Shown piece after piece: positions 8,375-16,816 of a stretch of 64,000 bases of DNA (position 1 is its first letter; each line of letters starts with the position of its first letter). Location of the stretch: positions 71,265 to 135,264 of the forward strand of contig NZ_JBKEAA010000019.1 of NCBI RefSeq assembly GCF_047971665.1, in the 5' to 3' direction. The position numbers were made by a program, and so were the translations under genes. The notes under the pieces were generated by a model. That model did not search any database and was not told the DNA's origin. It was given only the letters and a program-made list of their open reading frames with translations. Origin of the DNA: Castellaniella sp047971665. GTDB taxonomy: Bacteria; Pseudomonadota; Gammaproteobacteria; Burkholderiales; Burkholderiaceae_B.

Positions 8375-8500
8375 ATCTGGCCGAGCGCAGCCTGTCATTC
8401 GCCGGCGGGATCGGAATCACGCCGTTGCTGCGCATGGCGCGTCGCCCCGGATCACCGGGAAATCACCCTGTATCGTGTGCACGTCCATGACGCTGCCGCA
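8375..8500 (+). pseudogene. Remnant of a flavin/ferredoxin-type oxidoreductase, frameshifted
   Basis: One frame reads LAERSLSFAGGIGITPLLRMA at 8380-8442. This is the conserved NAD-binding motif (AGGIGxTP) of vanillate demethylase/phthalate dioxygenase reductases. The continuing text PDHREITLYRVHVHD is found at about 8447-8492 in another frame. No start, flavin domain or [2Fe-2S] domain remains. It is a short broken piece of a reductase gene between ligB and the aldo/keto reductase gene. Confidence 0.5.
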
Positions 8501-8613
8501 GGTGGCTGCGTCGATGGCGGGCCAGGCGTACGGCTGCGATCGCAATCCGCTATAGCTGTTAGTGGTACGCGCGGTCTTACCGGACTGCCCGGATGCGTGG
8601 ATAATCGGAATTC

Positions 8614-9621
8614 ATGACGACGATGACGATGAGCCGGGCGTTGGGCGCGTTTCAGGTTTTTCCCATCGGTCTGGGATGCATGGGTCTGAGCCATGGCTAT
8701 GGCCAGGTGGCTTCCCTGGCCGATGCCGAGAACCTGCTGCTGGGGGCCCTGGATCGGGGGGTGACGCTGTTCGATACGGCGGCGCTCTATGGCTTTGGCC
8801 ACAACGAAGAACTCCTGGGCCGGGTGCTGGCCGCTCATCGCAGCCGCTTCATGCTGGCCAGCAAGTGTGGGATTTTCCGTGATGCCGGGCGGCGGCGCAT
8901 CGATGGCCGACCTGAGACCCTGCGACGGACCTGCGAGGATTCCTTGCGTCGCCTGCGCACCGATGTGATCGATCTGTATTATCTGCATCGCTGGGACAAG
9001 TCGGTACCCATCGAAGACAGCGTGGGCGCACTGGCGGATCTGGTTCGCGCAGGCAAGATCGCTCATATCGGCTTGTCCGAGGTCTCGGCCACCACGCTGA
9101 GACGGGCGCATGCTGTGCATCCGATCACCGCCGTCCAGAGTGAATATTCCCTGTGGTCGCGCGAGGTCGAGATCGCCGTCCTGCAAGCTTGCCGCGAACT
9201 GGGCGTGGCACTGGTGGCCTTCAGCCCGCTGGGCAGGGCGTTCCTGGCGGATGGCCTGCCCGACATGGCGTCCCTGGATGAAGCGGACCTGCGGCGGCGC
9301 ATGCCGCGCTTCCAGCCCGATACCTTGGTGCGCAATCAGGCGTTGCTGGCGCCGTTGCGCCGCATGGCCCGGGATCGGGGGTGCACGCCGGGCCAGCTGG
9401 CGCTGGCCTGGCTGCTGCATCGGGGAGAGGACATCATTCCCATTCCAGGGACGACCCGGCTGGCCCACCTGGATGAAAACCTCGATGCCGCCAGCGTGTG
9501 TCTGGATGCTGGAACCTGCGATGAGCTGGCGTGGTTGTTCGGACGCGATCGGGTCGCAGGAGATCGGTATGGGCCGGCCACCCAGTCGGAGGTCGACACG
9601 GAACAGTTTCCGGTGCCCTGA
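8614..9621 (+). CDS. Aldo/keto reductase
   Basis: 335-aa (beta/alpha)8 NADPH-dependent oxidoreductase. The AKR tetrad is visible: Asp and Tyr in FDTAALYGFG, Lys in LASKCG and His in YYLHRWD. The motif GLGCMGLSHGYG at the N terminus and IPIPGTTR near the C terminus place it with YakC/AKR13-type enzymes. It sits inside the aromatic-acid locus after two broken genes and before the DUF1932 oxidoreductase gene. It may reduce an aldehyde arising from lignin-derived aromatics; no specific substrate can be read. Confidence 0.88.
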   Translation: MTTMTMSRALGAFQVFPIGLGCMGLSHGYGQVASLADAENLLLGALDRGVTLFDTAALYGFGHNEELLGRVLAAHRSRFMLASKCGIFRDAGRRRIDGRPETLRRTCEDSLRRLRTDVIDLYYLHRWDKSVPIEDSVGALADLVRAGKIAHIGLSEVSATTLRRAHAVHPITAVQSEYSLWSREVEIAVLQACRELGVALVAFSPLGRAFLADGLPDMASLDEADLRRRMPRFQPDTLVRNQALLAPLRRMARDRGCTPGQLALAWLLHRGEDIIPIPGTTRLAHLDENLDAASVCLDAGTCDELAWLFGRDRVAGDRYGPATQSEVDTEQFPVP

Positions 9622-9712
9622 GAACGCCTCGTGGCCCGCTGTCCGTGCCGGATCATGCGTCCGGTTTCCGGTTGGATCGGGATCATTGGAATTGAATGGA
9701 GCTTCGAAAGCC

Positions 9713-10606
9713 ATGCAAGAAACTCGATTGGGCTTGATCGGCTACGGTGAGGTCGGAGGTATTCTCTGTGCCGGCCTGAAAGCGCAGGTGGACGGCGTCC
9801 ACGCCTGGGACATCAAGTTGGCCGATGCGGCCTTGGCGATCCCGCTGCGTGAACGCGCGGTGCGCGATGGTGTTGCGTTGTGCGATTCGTCGATGAGCTT
9901 GTGCGCGGCCAGTGATCTGGTGATTTCCGCCGTCACTGCCTCGAACACCGTGGCGGTGGCCCGCGAGGCGGCCGCCCATCTGCGGCCGGGCACGGTCTTC
10001 CTGGATCTGAACTCCGCATCGCCGGGGGCCAAGTGCCAGGCCGCTGGACTGGTGGAGGCCGCGGGTGGACGTTATGTCGAGGCGGGGGTGATGACTTCGG
10101 TCCCGCCCTATGGCATCCGGGTTCCGATGCTGCTGGGCGGGCCGCATGCCGAATCCCTGGCCGGGCGGCTGCGCGCCTTTGGCATGGATGTCTCGGCCGT
10201 CTCTCCCGAACTGGGTATGGCTTCGGCGATCAAGATGTGTCGCAGTGTGATGATCAAGGGTCTGGAGGCCCTGGTGATCGAAAGCTACACGGCCGCGCGC
10301 GCCTATGGGGTCGAGGACTATGTGCTGCCTACGCTGCAGGAGACCTTCCCGTCCATCGACTGGACGGAACAGGGTCGTTATTTCTACAGCCGGGTCGTGC
10401 AGCACGGGCGCCGCCGCGCCGAGGAGATGCGCGAAGTCGCCAATACCGTGCGAGAAGCGGGGTTCGATCCCTGGATGGCTGCCGCGACCGCCGAAAAGCA
10501 GGATTGGGTTGCTGGCCTGGCCGCTCGGGGATTGTTTGCGGATGTCGATGCGGCGGACGGCTGGCAGGCCTACGCGGATCGCCTGATTGCGCAGGTGCGC
10601 GGCTGA
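9713..10606 (+). CDS. NAD(P)-binding oxidoreductase with DUF1932 C-terminal domain
   Basis: 297-aa protein. The N-terminal Rossmann motif is LGLIGYGEVGG (GxGxxG at residues 10-15), and the C-terminal half (KMCRSVMIKGLEALVIES, then an all-helical region) matches the DUF1932 domain of 6-phosphogluconate/3-hydroxyisobutyrate dehydrogenase relatives. ATG 9713 is the first start that begins the Rossmann fold. The frame is open far upstream only because it overlaps the AKR gene. Such genes recur near aromatic meta-cleavage clusters, but the reaction here is unknown. It converges with the LysR gene with 13 bases between stops. Confidence 0.8.
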   Translation: MQETRLGLIGYGEVGGILCAGLKAQVDGVHAWDIKLADAALAIPLRERAVRDGVALCDSSMSLCAASDLVISAVTASNTVAVAREAAAHLRPGTVFLDLNSASPGAKCQAAGLVEAAGGRYVEAGVMTSVPPYGIRVPMLLGGPHAESLAGRLRAFGMDVSAVSPELGMASAIKMCRSVMIKGLEALVIESYTAARAYGVEDYVLPTLQETFPSIDWTEQGRYFYSRVVQHGRRRAEEMREVANTVREAGFDPWMAAATAEKQDWVAGLAARGLFADVDAADGWQAYADRLIAQVRG

Positions 10607-10619
10607 CGCATCCCCTGGA

Positions 10620-11534
10620 TCAGGCGGGGCGGGTCATGGCCGGCGGATAGACTTGGCGCACCGTGGTGCGGACCAGTTCCAGCATGGCCTTTTGCGTCAA
10701 TGTGGTGATCCGGCCCGCCGCCGTCGCCAGGTAGAGACGGCTGTGCAGTTCGGGCTGGATGATGGGCCGGATGTGGTAGTGATCGGGCTGGGCCGAGGTC
10801 AGAACAGCGTGTTCCGTCAGAATGGCATAGCCCGTGCCATCGGCGACCAGATCCAGGATCGCTTGGACACTGTCGATTTCGAGGCGGATGTTCGGATGGG
10901 CGCCGATCAGCGCCATCTCGGATTCCAGCAGCATGCGTATGGTGTGCGGCCGGTTCGGGATGATCAAGGGGATGTTGACCAGCGCCTGCAGGGGCAGCGG
11001 CTGATTCGAGGGGTGTGGCCCCCGGGTCCCGATGAGATACAGCCGTTCGCTGGTCAGCGGCGACAGGTCCAGGTCCGCGGAGGAAGAGGGGTTGTACATC
11101 AGGACGATGTCCAGGCGGCCCGCCAGCAGCCATTCCTGCATGACCAGGGACAGGCCTTCGCTGATCGACAGGCTGGCATTCGGGAGCCGCTTGTGGAATT
11201 GCCGCGTCAATTCCACCGTCATCATCTTCGAGGCGCTGGGTGCGATGCCCAGGGCCACCCGGCCGGCCAGCGCGCCCTGGACCCGGCTCATGTCCTCCTT
11301 GGCTCGGTCGACCTGATGCAGGATGCCGCGGCAGTGCTCCAGCAGCAGCTTGCCGGCCTCGGTGGTGGTGACGCCGCGTCCATTGCGGTTCAACAGATTC
11401 TGGCGCAGTTCAACCTCGAGCATGCGGACCTGACGGCTGAGAGCCGGCTGGGCAATGTTCAGTGCGTACGAGGCCTGTGTGAAGCTGCCCAGCTCGGCGA
11501 CGCGCGTGAAGTATTGCAGTTGTTTGAGATCCAT
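10620..11534 (-). CDS. LysR-family transcriptional regulator of the lig operon
   Basis: 304-aa protein: N-terminal winged HTH (MDLKQLQYFTRVAELGSFTQ, recognition helix AQPALSRQVRMLE) and a periplasmic-binding-protein-like inducer domain. It is divergent from ligU and the whole lig-liv operon, with 152 bases between starts. It is therefore probably the activator of the pathway, comparable in position to LigR. Its inducer would be a pathway intermediate or protocatechuate. The ligand is inferred from context only. Confidence 0.87.
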   Translation of the reverse strand: MDLKQLQYFTRVAELGSFTQASYALNIAQPALSRQVRMLEVELRQNLLNRNGRGVTTTEAGKLLLEHCRGILHQVDRAKEDMSRVQGALAGRVALGIAPSASKMMTVELTRQFHKRLPNASLSISEGLSLVMQEWLLAGRLDIVLMYNPSSSADLDLSPLTSERLYLIGTRGPHPSNQPLPLQALVNIPLIIPNRPHTIRMLLESEMALIGAHPNIRLEIDSVQAILDLVADGTGYAILTEHAVLTSAQPDHYHIRPIIQPELHSRLYLATAAGRITTLTQKAMLELVRTTVRQVYPPAMTRPA

Positions 11535-11590
11535 GGTCTCGAATCCGTCAGGGTTTACCCTTAAAATCCGGCATTACGCCCTACGCATTA

Positions 11591-11612
11591 TATCATTTCG
11601 GCATAGCTGATA
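11591..11612. promoter_or_regulatory. Candidate LysR-type binding site in the lig promoter region
   Basis: TATCA-N12-TGATA is an interrupted dyad with T and A at matching positions, the general form of LysR-family boxes. It lies in the 152-base gap between the divergent LysR and ligU starts, inside an AT-rich patch (GCATTATATCATT). No other strong dyad was seen in this gap. Confidence 0.4.
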
Positions 11613-11686
11613 GTGGGTGCCAACCCTTATTCATCATGCACCGCGCGCCCATAATGGGCTTCATCGAACACAGTGTGGTGACGGCG

Positions 11687-12823
11687 ATGCAGAAACCCAT
11701 TCCGGCCTTGTTCATGCGTGGCGGCACGTCACGCGGGCCGTTCTTCCTGGAATCCGATCTGCCATCGGACACGGCGGCGCGGGACCGGGTGCTGCTGGCG
11801 GTGATGGGTTCCCCCGATCGGCGCCAGATCGATGGCCTGGGCGGTGCCCACCCCCTCACCAGCAAGGTCGGCATCGTGCGGCCCGGCACGACGCCGGACG
11901 TGGACCTGGAATTTCTGTTCGCCCAGCTGCAGCCCGACCGCGATACGGTGGACACCACGGCCAATTGCGGCAACATGCTGGCCGCGGTCGTCCCGTTCGC
12001 GCTGGAACGCGGTCTGATCCAGGCTCGGGGAGATGAAACCACGGCCCGGGTGCTGACCCGCAACACCGGCATGCAATGCGACATTACCGTGCTGACTCCG
12101 ATGACACCTGAAGGCCGTCGGGTGGCCTATGAGGGTGAGGCGCGCATCGATGGCGTGCCAGGTCGTTCCGCGCCGATCACGATCAACTTCCTGGATACGG
12201 CCGGTTCGGTGTGTTCCGGGCTGTTGCCCACGGGCCGCGTGCGCGATCTGGTGCGTGTCGAGCCCCCCTCCGGGATTGATTTCCAGGCTTTTGGAATCGA
12301 GGTCACCTGTATCGACAACGGTATGCCGCTGGTGCTGTTTCGGGCTGGCGATGTGGGCTGCACAGGTCATGAGACTCCGGCCGAACTCAATGCCGATCTG
12401 GCGTTGAAGGCCCGCATCGAGACTCTGCGGCTGCGTGCGGGTGAGCTCATGGGTCTGGGAGACGTATCGTCACGCAACTATCCCAAGATGACCCTGGTGT
12501 CTGCACCCCGGGAGGGTGGGGCGATCAATACGCGCAGTTTCATCCCGCACGTCTGTCACGAGGCCATCGGCGTGCTGGCGGCGGTGACGGTGGGTACGGC
12601 CTGTGTCCTGGAGGGGTCCGTGCCGCACGATCTGGCACGCCTGCCCGAGGGCGCGCGCAAGGCCGTGTCGATTGAACATCCCAGCGGTGAGTTCACGGTC
12701 GAACTGGAACTCGATCCCGGGGACTCTCAGAAAGTCATGCGTGCGGCATTGCTGCGCACCGCCCGACTCGTTATGCGCGGAGAAGCGATGGTACCAGCCT
12801 CGGCCTGGCCCCAGGGGTTCTGA
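11687..12823 (+). CDS. ligU: 4-oxalomesaconate tautomerase (PrpF family, LigU/GalD-like)
   Basis: 378-aa PrpF-fold isomerase. The N terminus MQKPIPALFMRGGTSRG carries the family signature MRGGTS(K/R)G, and TANCGNMLAAV near residue 90 is the second signature. The family moves the double bond of 4-oxalomesaconate between its keto and enol/cis-trans forms ahead of hydration. The open frame extends to 11636, but only ATG 11687 starts at the family's usual N terminus. First gene of the presumed lig operon; ligJ follows after 45 bases. Confidence 0.88.
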   Translation: MQKPIPALFMRGGTSRGPFFLESDLPSDTAARDRVLLAVMGSPDRRQIDGLGGAHPLTSKVGIVRPGTTPDVDLEFLFAQLQPDRDTVDTTANCGNMLAAVVPFALERGLIQARGDETTARVLTRNTGMQCDITVLTPMTPEGRRVAYEGEARIDGVPGRSAPITINFLDTAGSVCSGLLPTGRVRDLVRVEPPSGIDFQAFGIEVTCIDNGMPLVLFRAGDVGCTGHETPAELNADLALKARIETLRLRAGELMGLGDVSSRNYPKMTLVSAPREGGAINTRSFIPHVCHEAIGVLAAVTVGTACVLEGSVPHDLARLPEGARKAVSIEHPSGEFTVELELDPGDSQKVMRAALLRTARLVMRGEAMVPASAWPQGF

Positions 12824-12868
12824 TCCCGGAACATGATATCCATAGATCTAGGAAAGGAAGCATACGAC

Positions 12869-13912
12869 ATGAGCAGAGAACCTCTGATCATCGATTGCCA
12901 CGGCCACTATACGACCGCGCCCCAGGCGCTGGCCGACTGGCGCGACCGGCAGATCGCGGGCATTCAGGATCCCGCGCAGCGGCCCAGCCCCTCGGACCTG
13001 CGGATCGGAGATGGTGAACTGCGTGAAAGCATCGAGGCCAACCAGCTGCGCCTGATGCGCGAGCGCGGTTCCGACCTGACGATTTTCTCGCCGCGCGCCA
13101 GTTTCATGGCGCACCACATCGGGGATTTCGAGGTGTCCAGCATCTGGGCCGCGATCTGCAACGAGCTCTGCCACCGGGTTTCGACGCTGTTTCCCGATCA
13201 TTTCGTCATGGCCGCGATGCTGCCGCAGTCGCCCGGCGTGGACCCGGCCACCTGTATCCCGGAACTGGAAAAGTGCGTCAAGGAATACGGGGCGGTCGGG
13301 ATCAACCTGAATCCGGACCCGTCCGGCGGTCATTGGACTTCGCCGCCGCTTTCGGACCGTTCCTGGTATCCCATCTATGAAAAGATGGTCGAATACGACA
13401 TACCGGCGATGGTCCATGTGTCCACCAGCTGCAACCTGTGCTTCCACACCACGGGCTCCCACTATCTGAACGCCGACACCACGGCCTTCATGCAGTGCCT
13501 GACCTCGGACTTGTTCAAGGACTTCCCGACCCTGCGCTTCGTGATCCCGCACGGCGGCGGCGCGGCGCCCTACCACTGGGGTCGTTTCCGCGGCCTGGCC
13601 CAGGCGCTCAAAAAGCCCCTGTTGGACGAGCACCTGCTGAACAACGTGTTCTTCGACACCTGCGTCTACCACCAGCCGGGTATCGACCTGCTGACCCGCG
13701 TGATTCCGGTGAAGAACGTGCTGTTCGCTTCCGAGATGATCGGCGCGGTGCGGGGCATCGATCCCGAGACCGGGCATCATTTCGACGACACGAAACGCTA
13801 CATCGAAGCCGCCGCGACGCTCAGCGACGCCGACCGCTTCCAGATCTACGAGGGCAACGTGCGCCGCGTCTATCCGCGCCTGGACGCCGCCCTGAAGGCC
13901 AAGGGCCTGTAA
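12869..13912 (+). CDS. ligJ: 4-oxalomesaconate hydratase (LigJ-like amidohydrolase)
   Basis: 347-aa amidohydrolase-fold protein. Metal-binding text is present: IIDCHGHYTT at the N terminus (HxH), MVHVST in the middle and IPHGGGAAPYHWGR. LigJ adds water to the 4-oxalomesaconate isomer to give 4-carboxy-4-hydroxy-2-oxoadipate (CHA). GGAAAGGAAG precedes ATG 12869 by nine bases, which fixes the start. It lies between ligU and the CHA aldolase gene, in pathway order. Confidence 0.9.
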   Translation: MSREPLIIDCHGHYTTAPQALADWRDRQIAGIQDPAQRPSPSDLRIGDGELRESIEANQLRLMRERGSDLTIFSPRASFMAHHIGDFEVSSIWAAICNELCHRVSTLFPDHFVMAAMLPQSPGVDPATCIPELEKCVKEYGAVGINLNPDPSGGHWTSPPLSDRSWYPIYEKMVEYDIPAMVHVSTSCNLCFHTTGSHYLNADTTAFMQCLTSDLFKDFPTLRFVIPHGGGAAPYHWGRFRGLAQALKKPLLDEHLLNNVFFDTCVYHQPGIDLLTRVIPVKNVLFASEMIGAVRGIDPETGHHFDDTKRYIEAAATLSDADRFQIYEGNVRRVYPRLDAALKAKGL

Positions 13913-13932
13913 CGTCTCAGGAGAACATGGAC

Positions 13933-14628
13933 ATGAGCACCCCCCTGAATCCGCTCGGTGTCGTCCACCGTACGATCCGGCGCGCCGATCCGGCGGCCGT
14001 CGAGCAGCTTTCGCGCTTTGGCGTGGCGACCATCCACGAGGCCATGGGCCGCGTGGGCCTGATGAAGATCCACATGCGCCCGGTCTGGCGTGGCGCGCGG
14101 ATGTGCGGCACGGCCGTCACCGTGCTGCTGCAACCGGGCGACAACTGGATGCTGCATGTGGCCGCCGAACAGATCCGGCCCGGCGACGTGGTGGTGGCCG
14201 GCTGCACCACGGACAGTACCGACGGCTTCTTCGGCGACCTGCTGGCCACCTCGTTCAAGGCGCGTGGTGCGTGTGGCCTGGTGATCGATGGCGGCGTGCG
14301 CGACGTCGATACCCTGGAATCCATGGACTTCCCGGTGTTCAGCCGTGCCATCAGCTCCAAGGGCACCGTCAAGGGCACCCTGGGCTCGGTCAACATCCCC
14401 GTGGTGTGCGCCGGCGCGCTGGTGAACCCGGGCGACGTGGTGGTGGCCGACACCGACGGCGTGGTGGTGGTGCCAGCCGCCATCGCCGCCCAGGTCGCGG
14501 CCAGAGCCCAGGCCCGCGAGGACAACGAGGGCGCCAAGCGCGAGATCTTCGCCTCGGGTGTGCTCGGCCTGGACTACTACAAGATGCGCGAGGGCCTCGA
14601 AAAGGCCGGCTTGAAGTACATCGACTGA
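13933..14628 (+). CDS. ligK: 4-hydroxy-4-methyl-2-oxoglutarate/CHA aldolase (LigK, RraA-like fold)
   Basis: 231-aa class II pyruvate aldolase. The catalytic text GLVIDGGVRDVDTLE carries the Arg and Asp that bind metal and pyruvate, and ARMCGTAVTV is the N-terminal signature. It cleaves CHA into pyruvate and oxaloacetate. Two ATGs lie at 13927 and 13933; AGGAGA at 13919-13924 spaces better to the second. The gene follows ligJ by 20 bases and precedes ligI by nine, consistent with one transcript. Confidence 0.92.
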   Translation: MSTPLNPLGVVHRTIRRADPAAVEQLSRFGVATIHEAMGRVGLMKIHMRPVWRGARMCGTAVTVLLQPGDNWMLHVAAEQIRPGDVVVAGCTTDSTDGFFGDLLATSFKARGACGLVIDGGVRDVDTLESMDFPVFSRAISSKGTVKGTLGSVNIPVVCAGALVNPGDVVVADTDGVVVVPAAIAAQVAARAQAREDNEGAKREIFASGVLGLDYYKMREGLEKAGLKYID

Positions 14629-14637
14629 GGACGCACG

Positions 14638-15555
14638 ATGACGACCGCCGAAACCTTCACCAAGACTCAGGGCTGGCTGGACTACTACGATGGTCCGAGC
14701 CGCCCACGCTTCCGTCTGCCTGCAGGCGCGGTGGACGCCCATTGCCATGTGTTCGGCCCCGGCGCGGTGTTTTCCTACGCGCCGGAGCGCAAGTACACGC
14801 CCTGCGACGCGCCCAAGGAAGCCCTGTTCGCTCTGCGCGACCACCTGGGCTTCGAGAAGAACGTGATCGTGCAGGCGACCTGCCATGGTACCGACAACCG
14901 CGCACTGGTCGATGCGCTGCGCGCGTCAGGCGGCCGGGCGCGCGGGGTGGCGACCGTCTCGCGCGGGGTCACCGATGCCGAATTGCGGGCCATGCACGAG
15001 GCTGGCGTGCGCGGCACGCGCTTCAATTTCGTCAAGCGCCTGGCCGATTTCACGCCGCGCGAGGTTCTGGCCGAGATCGCCGCGCGCATCGCCCCGCTGG
15101 GCTGGCACGTAGTGGTCTATTTCGAGGCGCAGGACCTGCCTGAACTGTATGATTTCTTCGTCACGCTGCCGACCATGGTGGTGGTGGATCACATGGGGCG
15201 GCCCGATGTGGCCAAGTCCGTGGACGGTCCGGAATTCGGCCTGTTCGTGAAGATGATGCGGGATCACCCGAACATCTGGAGCAAGGTCAGCTGTCCGGAA
15301 CGCCTGAGCCAGGCTGGCCCCCCGGCCCTGAACGGCGAGCAGTACGCCTACCGCGATGTCGCTCCGTTCGCGCGGCGCCTGGTCGAGTCCTTCCCCGACC
15401 GCGTGCTGTGGGGCACCGACTGGCCGCACCCGAACCTGAAATCCCACATGCCCGACGATGGTCTGCTGGTGGACTACATCCCCCGGATCGCACCGACGGC
15501 CGAGCTGCAGCGCAAGCTGCTGGTCGACAATCCCGACCGGTTGTACTGGAGTTGA
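14638..15555 (+). CDS. ligI: 2-pyrone-4,6-dicarboxylate hydrolase
   Basis: 305-aa amidohydrolase that opens the lactone 2-pyrone-4,6-dicarboxylate to 4-oxalomesaconate without a metal ion. Diagnostic text: VDAHCHVFGP (HxH), VVDHMGRPD and WGTDWPHPN near the C terminus, carrying the catalytic aspartate. Length matches LigI. GAGGACGC lies just before the ATG. It sits between the aldolase gene and the second ligAB pair, only three bases before the ligA start. Confidence 0.95.
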   Translation: MTTAETFTKTQGWLDYYDGPSRPRFRLPAGAVDAHCHVFGPGAVFSYAPERKYTPCDAPKEALFALRDHLGFEKNVIVQATCHGTDNRALVDALRASGGRARGVATVSRGVTDAELRAMHEAGVRGTRFNFVKRLADFTPREVLAEIAARIAPLGWHVVVYFEAQDLPELYDFFVTLPTMVVVDHMGRPDVAKSVDGPEFGLFVKMMRDHPNIWSKVSCPERLSQAGPPALNGEQYAYRDVAPFARRLVESFPDRVLWGTDWPHPNLKSHMPDDGLLVDYIPRIAPTAELQRKLLVDNPDRLYWS

Positions 15556-15558
15556 ACC

Positions 15559-15948
15559 ATGTCCCTGAACAAGCCTTATGTCGATGTGCCCGGCACGACC
15601 ATCTTCGATGCCGACCAGTCCCGCAAGGGCTACCATCTGAACCAGTTCTGCATGTCGCTGATGAAGGCGGAGAATCGGGATCGGTTCCGCGCCGATGAGC
15701 GCGCCTACCTGGATGAGTGGCCCATGACCGAGGAGCAGAAACAGGCCGTGCTGGCGCGCGACTTGAACCGTTGCCTGGGGTTGGGCGGAAACATTTATTT
15801 CCTTGCCAAGCTCGGTGCCACCGATGGGCGTTCCTTCCAGTACATGGCCGCCAGCATGACCGGCATGACCCAGGAAGAATATGCCGCGATGATGTTGGCC
15901 GGCGGCCGGGGCATCCAGGGTAATCGCCGCACCGGAGAGAAACAGTGA
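15559..15948 (+). CDS. ligA: Protocatechuate 4,5-dioxygenase alpha subunit (second copy, PmdA/LigA type)
   Basis: 129-aa small subunit. It has the LigA text PGTTIFDADQSRKGYHLNQFCMSLMKAENR, and the lid helix LGLGGNIYFLAKLGATDGRSF is close to that of characterised LigA/PmdA. It starts three bases after ligI and overlaps the GTG of ligB by four bases, so the two subunits are coupled. This is the copy inside the pathway operon and is the best candidate for the housekeeping protocatechuate enzyme. Confidence 0.93.
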   Translation: MSLNKPYVDVPGTTIFDADQSRKGYHLNQFCMSLMKAENRDRFRADERAYLDEWPMTEEQKQAVLARDLNRCLGLGGNIYFLAKLGATDGRSFQYMAASMTGMTQEEYAAMMLAGGRGIQGNRRTGEKQ

Positions 15949-16814
15949 TCAAGCAGCAGCATGCTCGCATCAGCGCGAGCGTCTACACCTCGCACGTGCC
16001 CGCGATTGGTGCCGCCATCGATCTGGGCAAGACCGGGAACGAATACTGGGCACCCCTGTTCAAGGGGTATGAGCCGTCCAGGCAGTGGATGAAGGATCAT
16101 CGCCCCGATGTCATCTTCCTGGTCTACAACGATCATGCCACGGCGTTCAGCCTGGAGATGATTCCGACTTTCGCGATTGGCTGCGCGGCGCAGTTCGTCC
16201 CGGCCGACGAGGGTTGGGGTGCCCGCCCGGTACCCCTCGTGGTCGGTCACCCGGAACTGGCCTCGCATATCGCCCAGTCGGTGATCCAGCAGGATTTCGA
16301 CCTGACGATCGTCAACAAGATGGACGTGGATCACGGCCTGACGGTGCCTTTGTCGCTGATGTGCGGCCAGCCCGAGGCCTGGCCATGCCCGGTCATCCCC
16401 TTTGCCGTCAACGTGGTGCAGTATCCCGTACCGTCCGGCCGTCGCTGCTTCGAACTGGGCCGGGCCATCCGCCGCGCCGTCGAAAGCTACGATGAGCCCC
16501 TGAACGTGCAGATCTGGGGGACGGGAGGCATGAGCCACCAGTTGCAGGGGCAGCGTGCCGGCCTGATCAACCGTGAATTCGACAATGCCTATCTGGACCG
16601 CCTGATCTCCGATCCGGAGGGGCTGGCGCAGATGCCGCATATCGACTATGTACGCGAGGCGGGCTCCGAGGGCATCGAACTGGTCATGTGGCTGATCGCC
16701 CGTGGTGCCATGGCCGATGGGGCGGATGGCCCGAAGCCGCGCGTCGCGTACCGCTTCTATCACGTGCCGGCCTCGAACACGGCCGTGGGCCACCTGATCC
16801 TGGAGGAACAATAA
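15945..16814 (+). CDS. ligB: Protocatechuate 4,5-dioxygenase beta subunit (second copy, PmdB/LigB type)
   Basis: 289-aa catalytic subunit. Fe(II) ligands by homology are His17 (YTSHVPAIG), His64 (YNDHATAF) and Glu245 (EGIELVMW); His130 (DVDHGLTVP) and the base His198 (WGTGGMSHQLQG) are present. Nearly every motif of Sphingobium LigB is retained. The start is GTG 15945, overlapping the ligA stop (GTGA). Product is 4-carboxy-2-hydroxymuconate-6-semialdehyde, the substrate of LigC encoded two bases downstream. Confidence 0.95.
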   Translation: MIKQQHARISASVYTSHVPAIGAAIDLGKTGNEYWAPLFKGYEPSRQWMKDHRPDVIFLVYNDHATAFSLEMIPTFAIGCAAQFVPADEGWGARPVPLVVGHPELASHIAQSVIQQDFDLTIVNKMDVDHGLTVPLSLMCGQPEAWPCPVIPFAVNVVQYPVPSGRRCFELGRAIRRAVESYDEPLNVQIWGTGGMSHQLQGQRAGLINREFDNAYLDRLISDPEGLAQMPHIDYVREAGSEGIELVMWLIARGAMADGADGPKPRVAYRFYHVPASNTAVGHLILEEQ

Positions 16815-16816
16815 TC

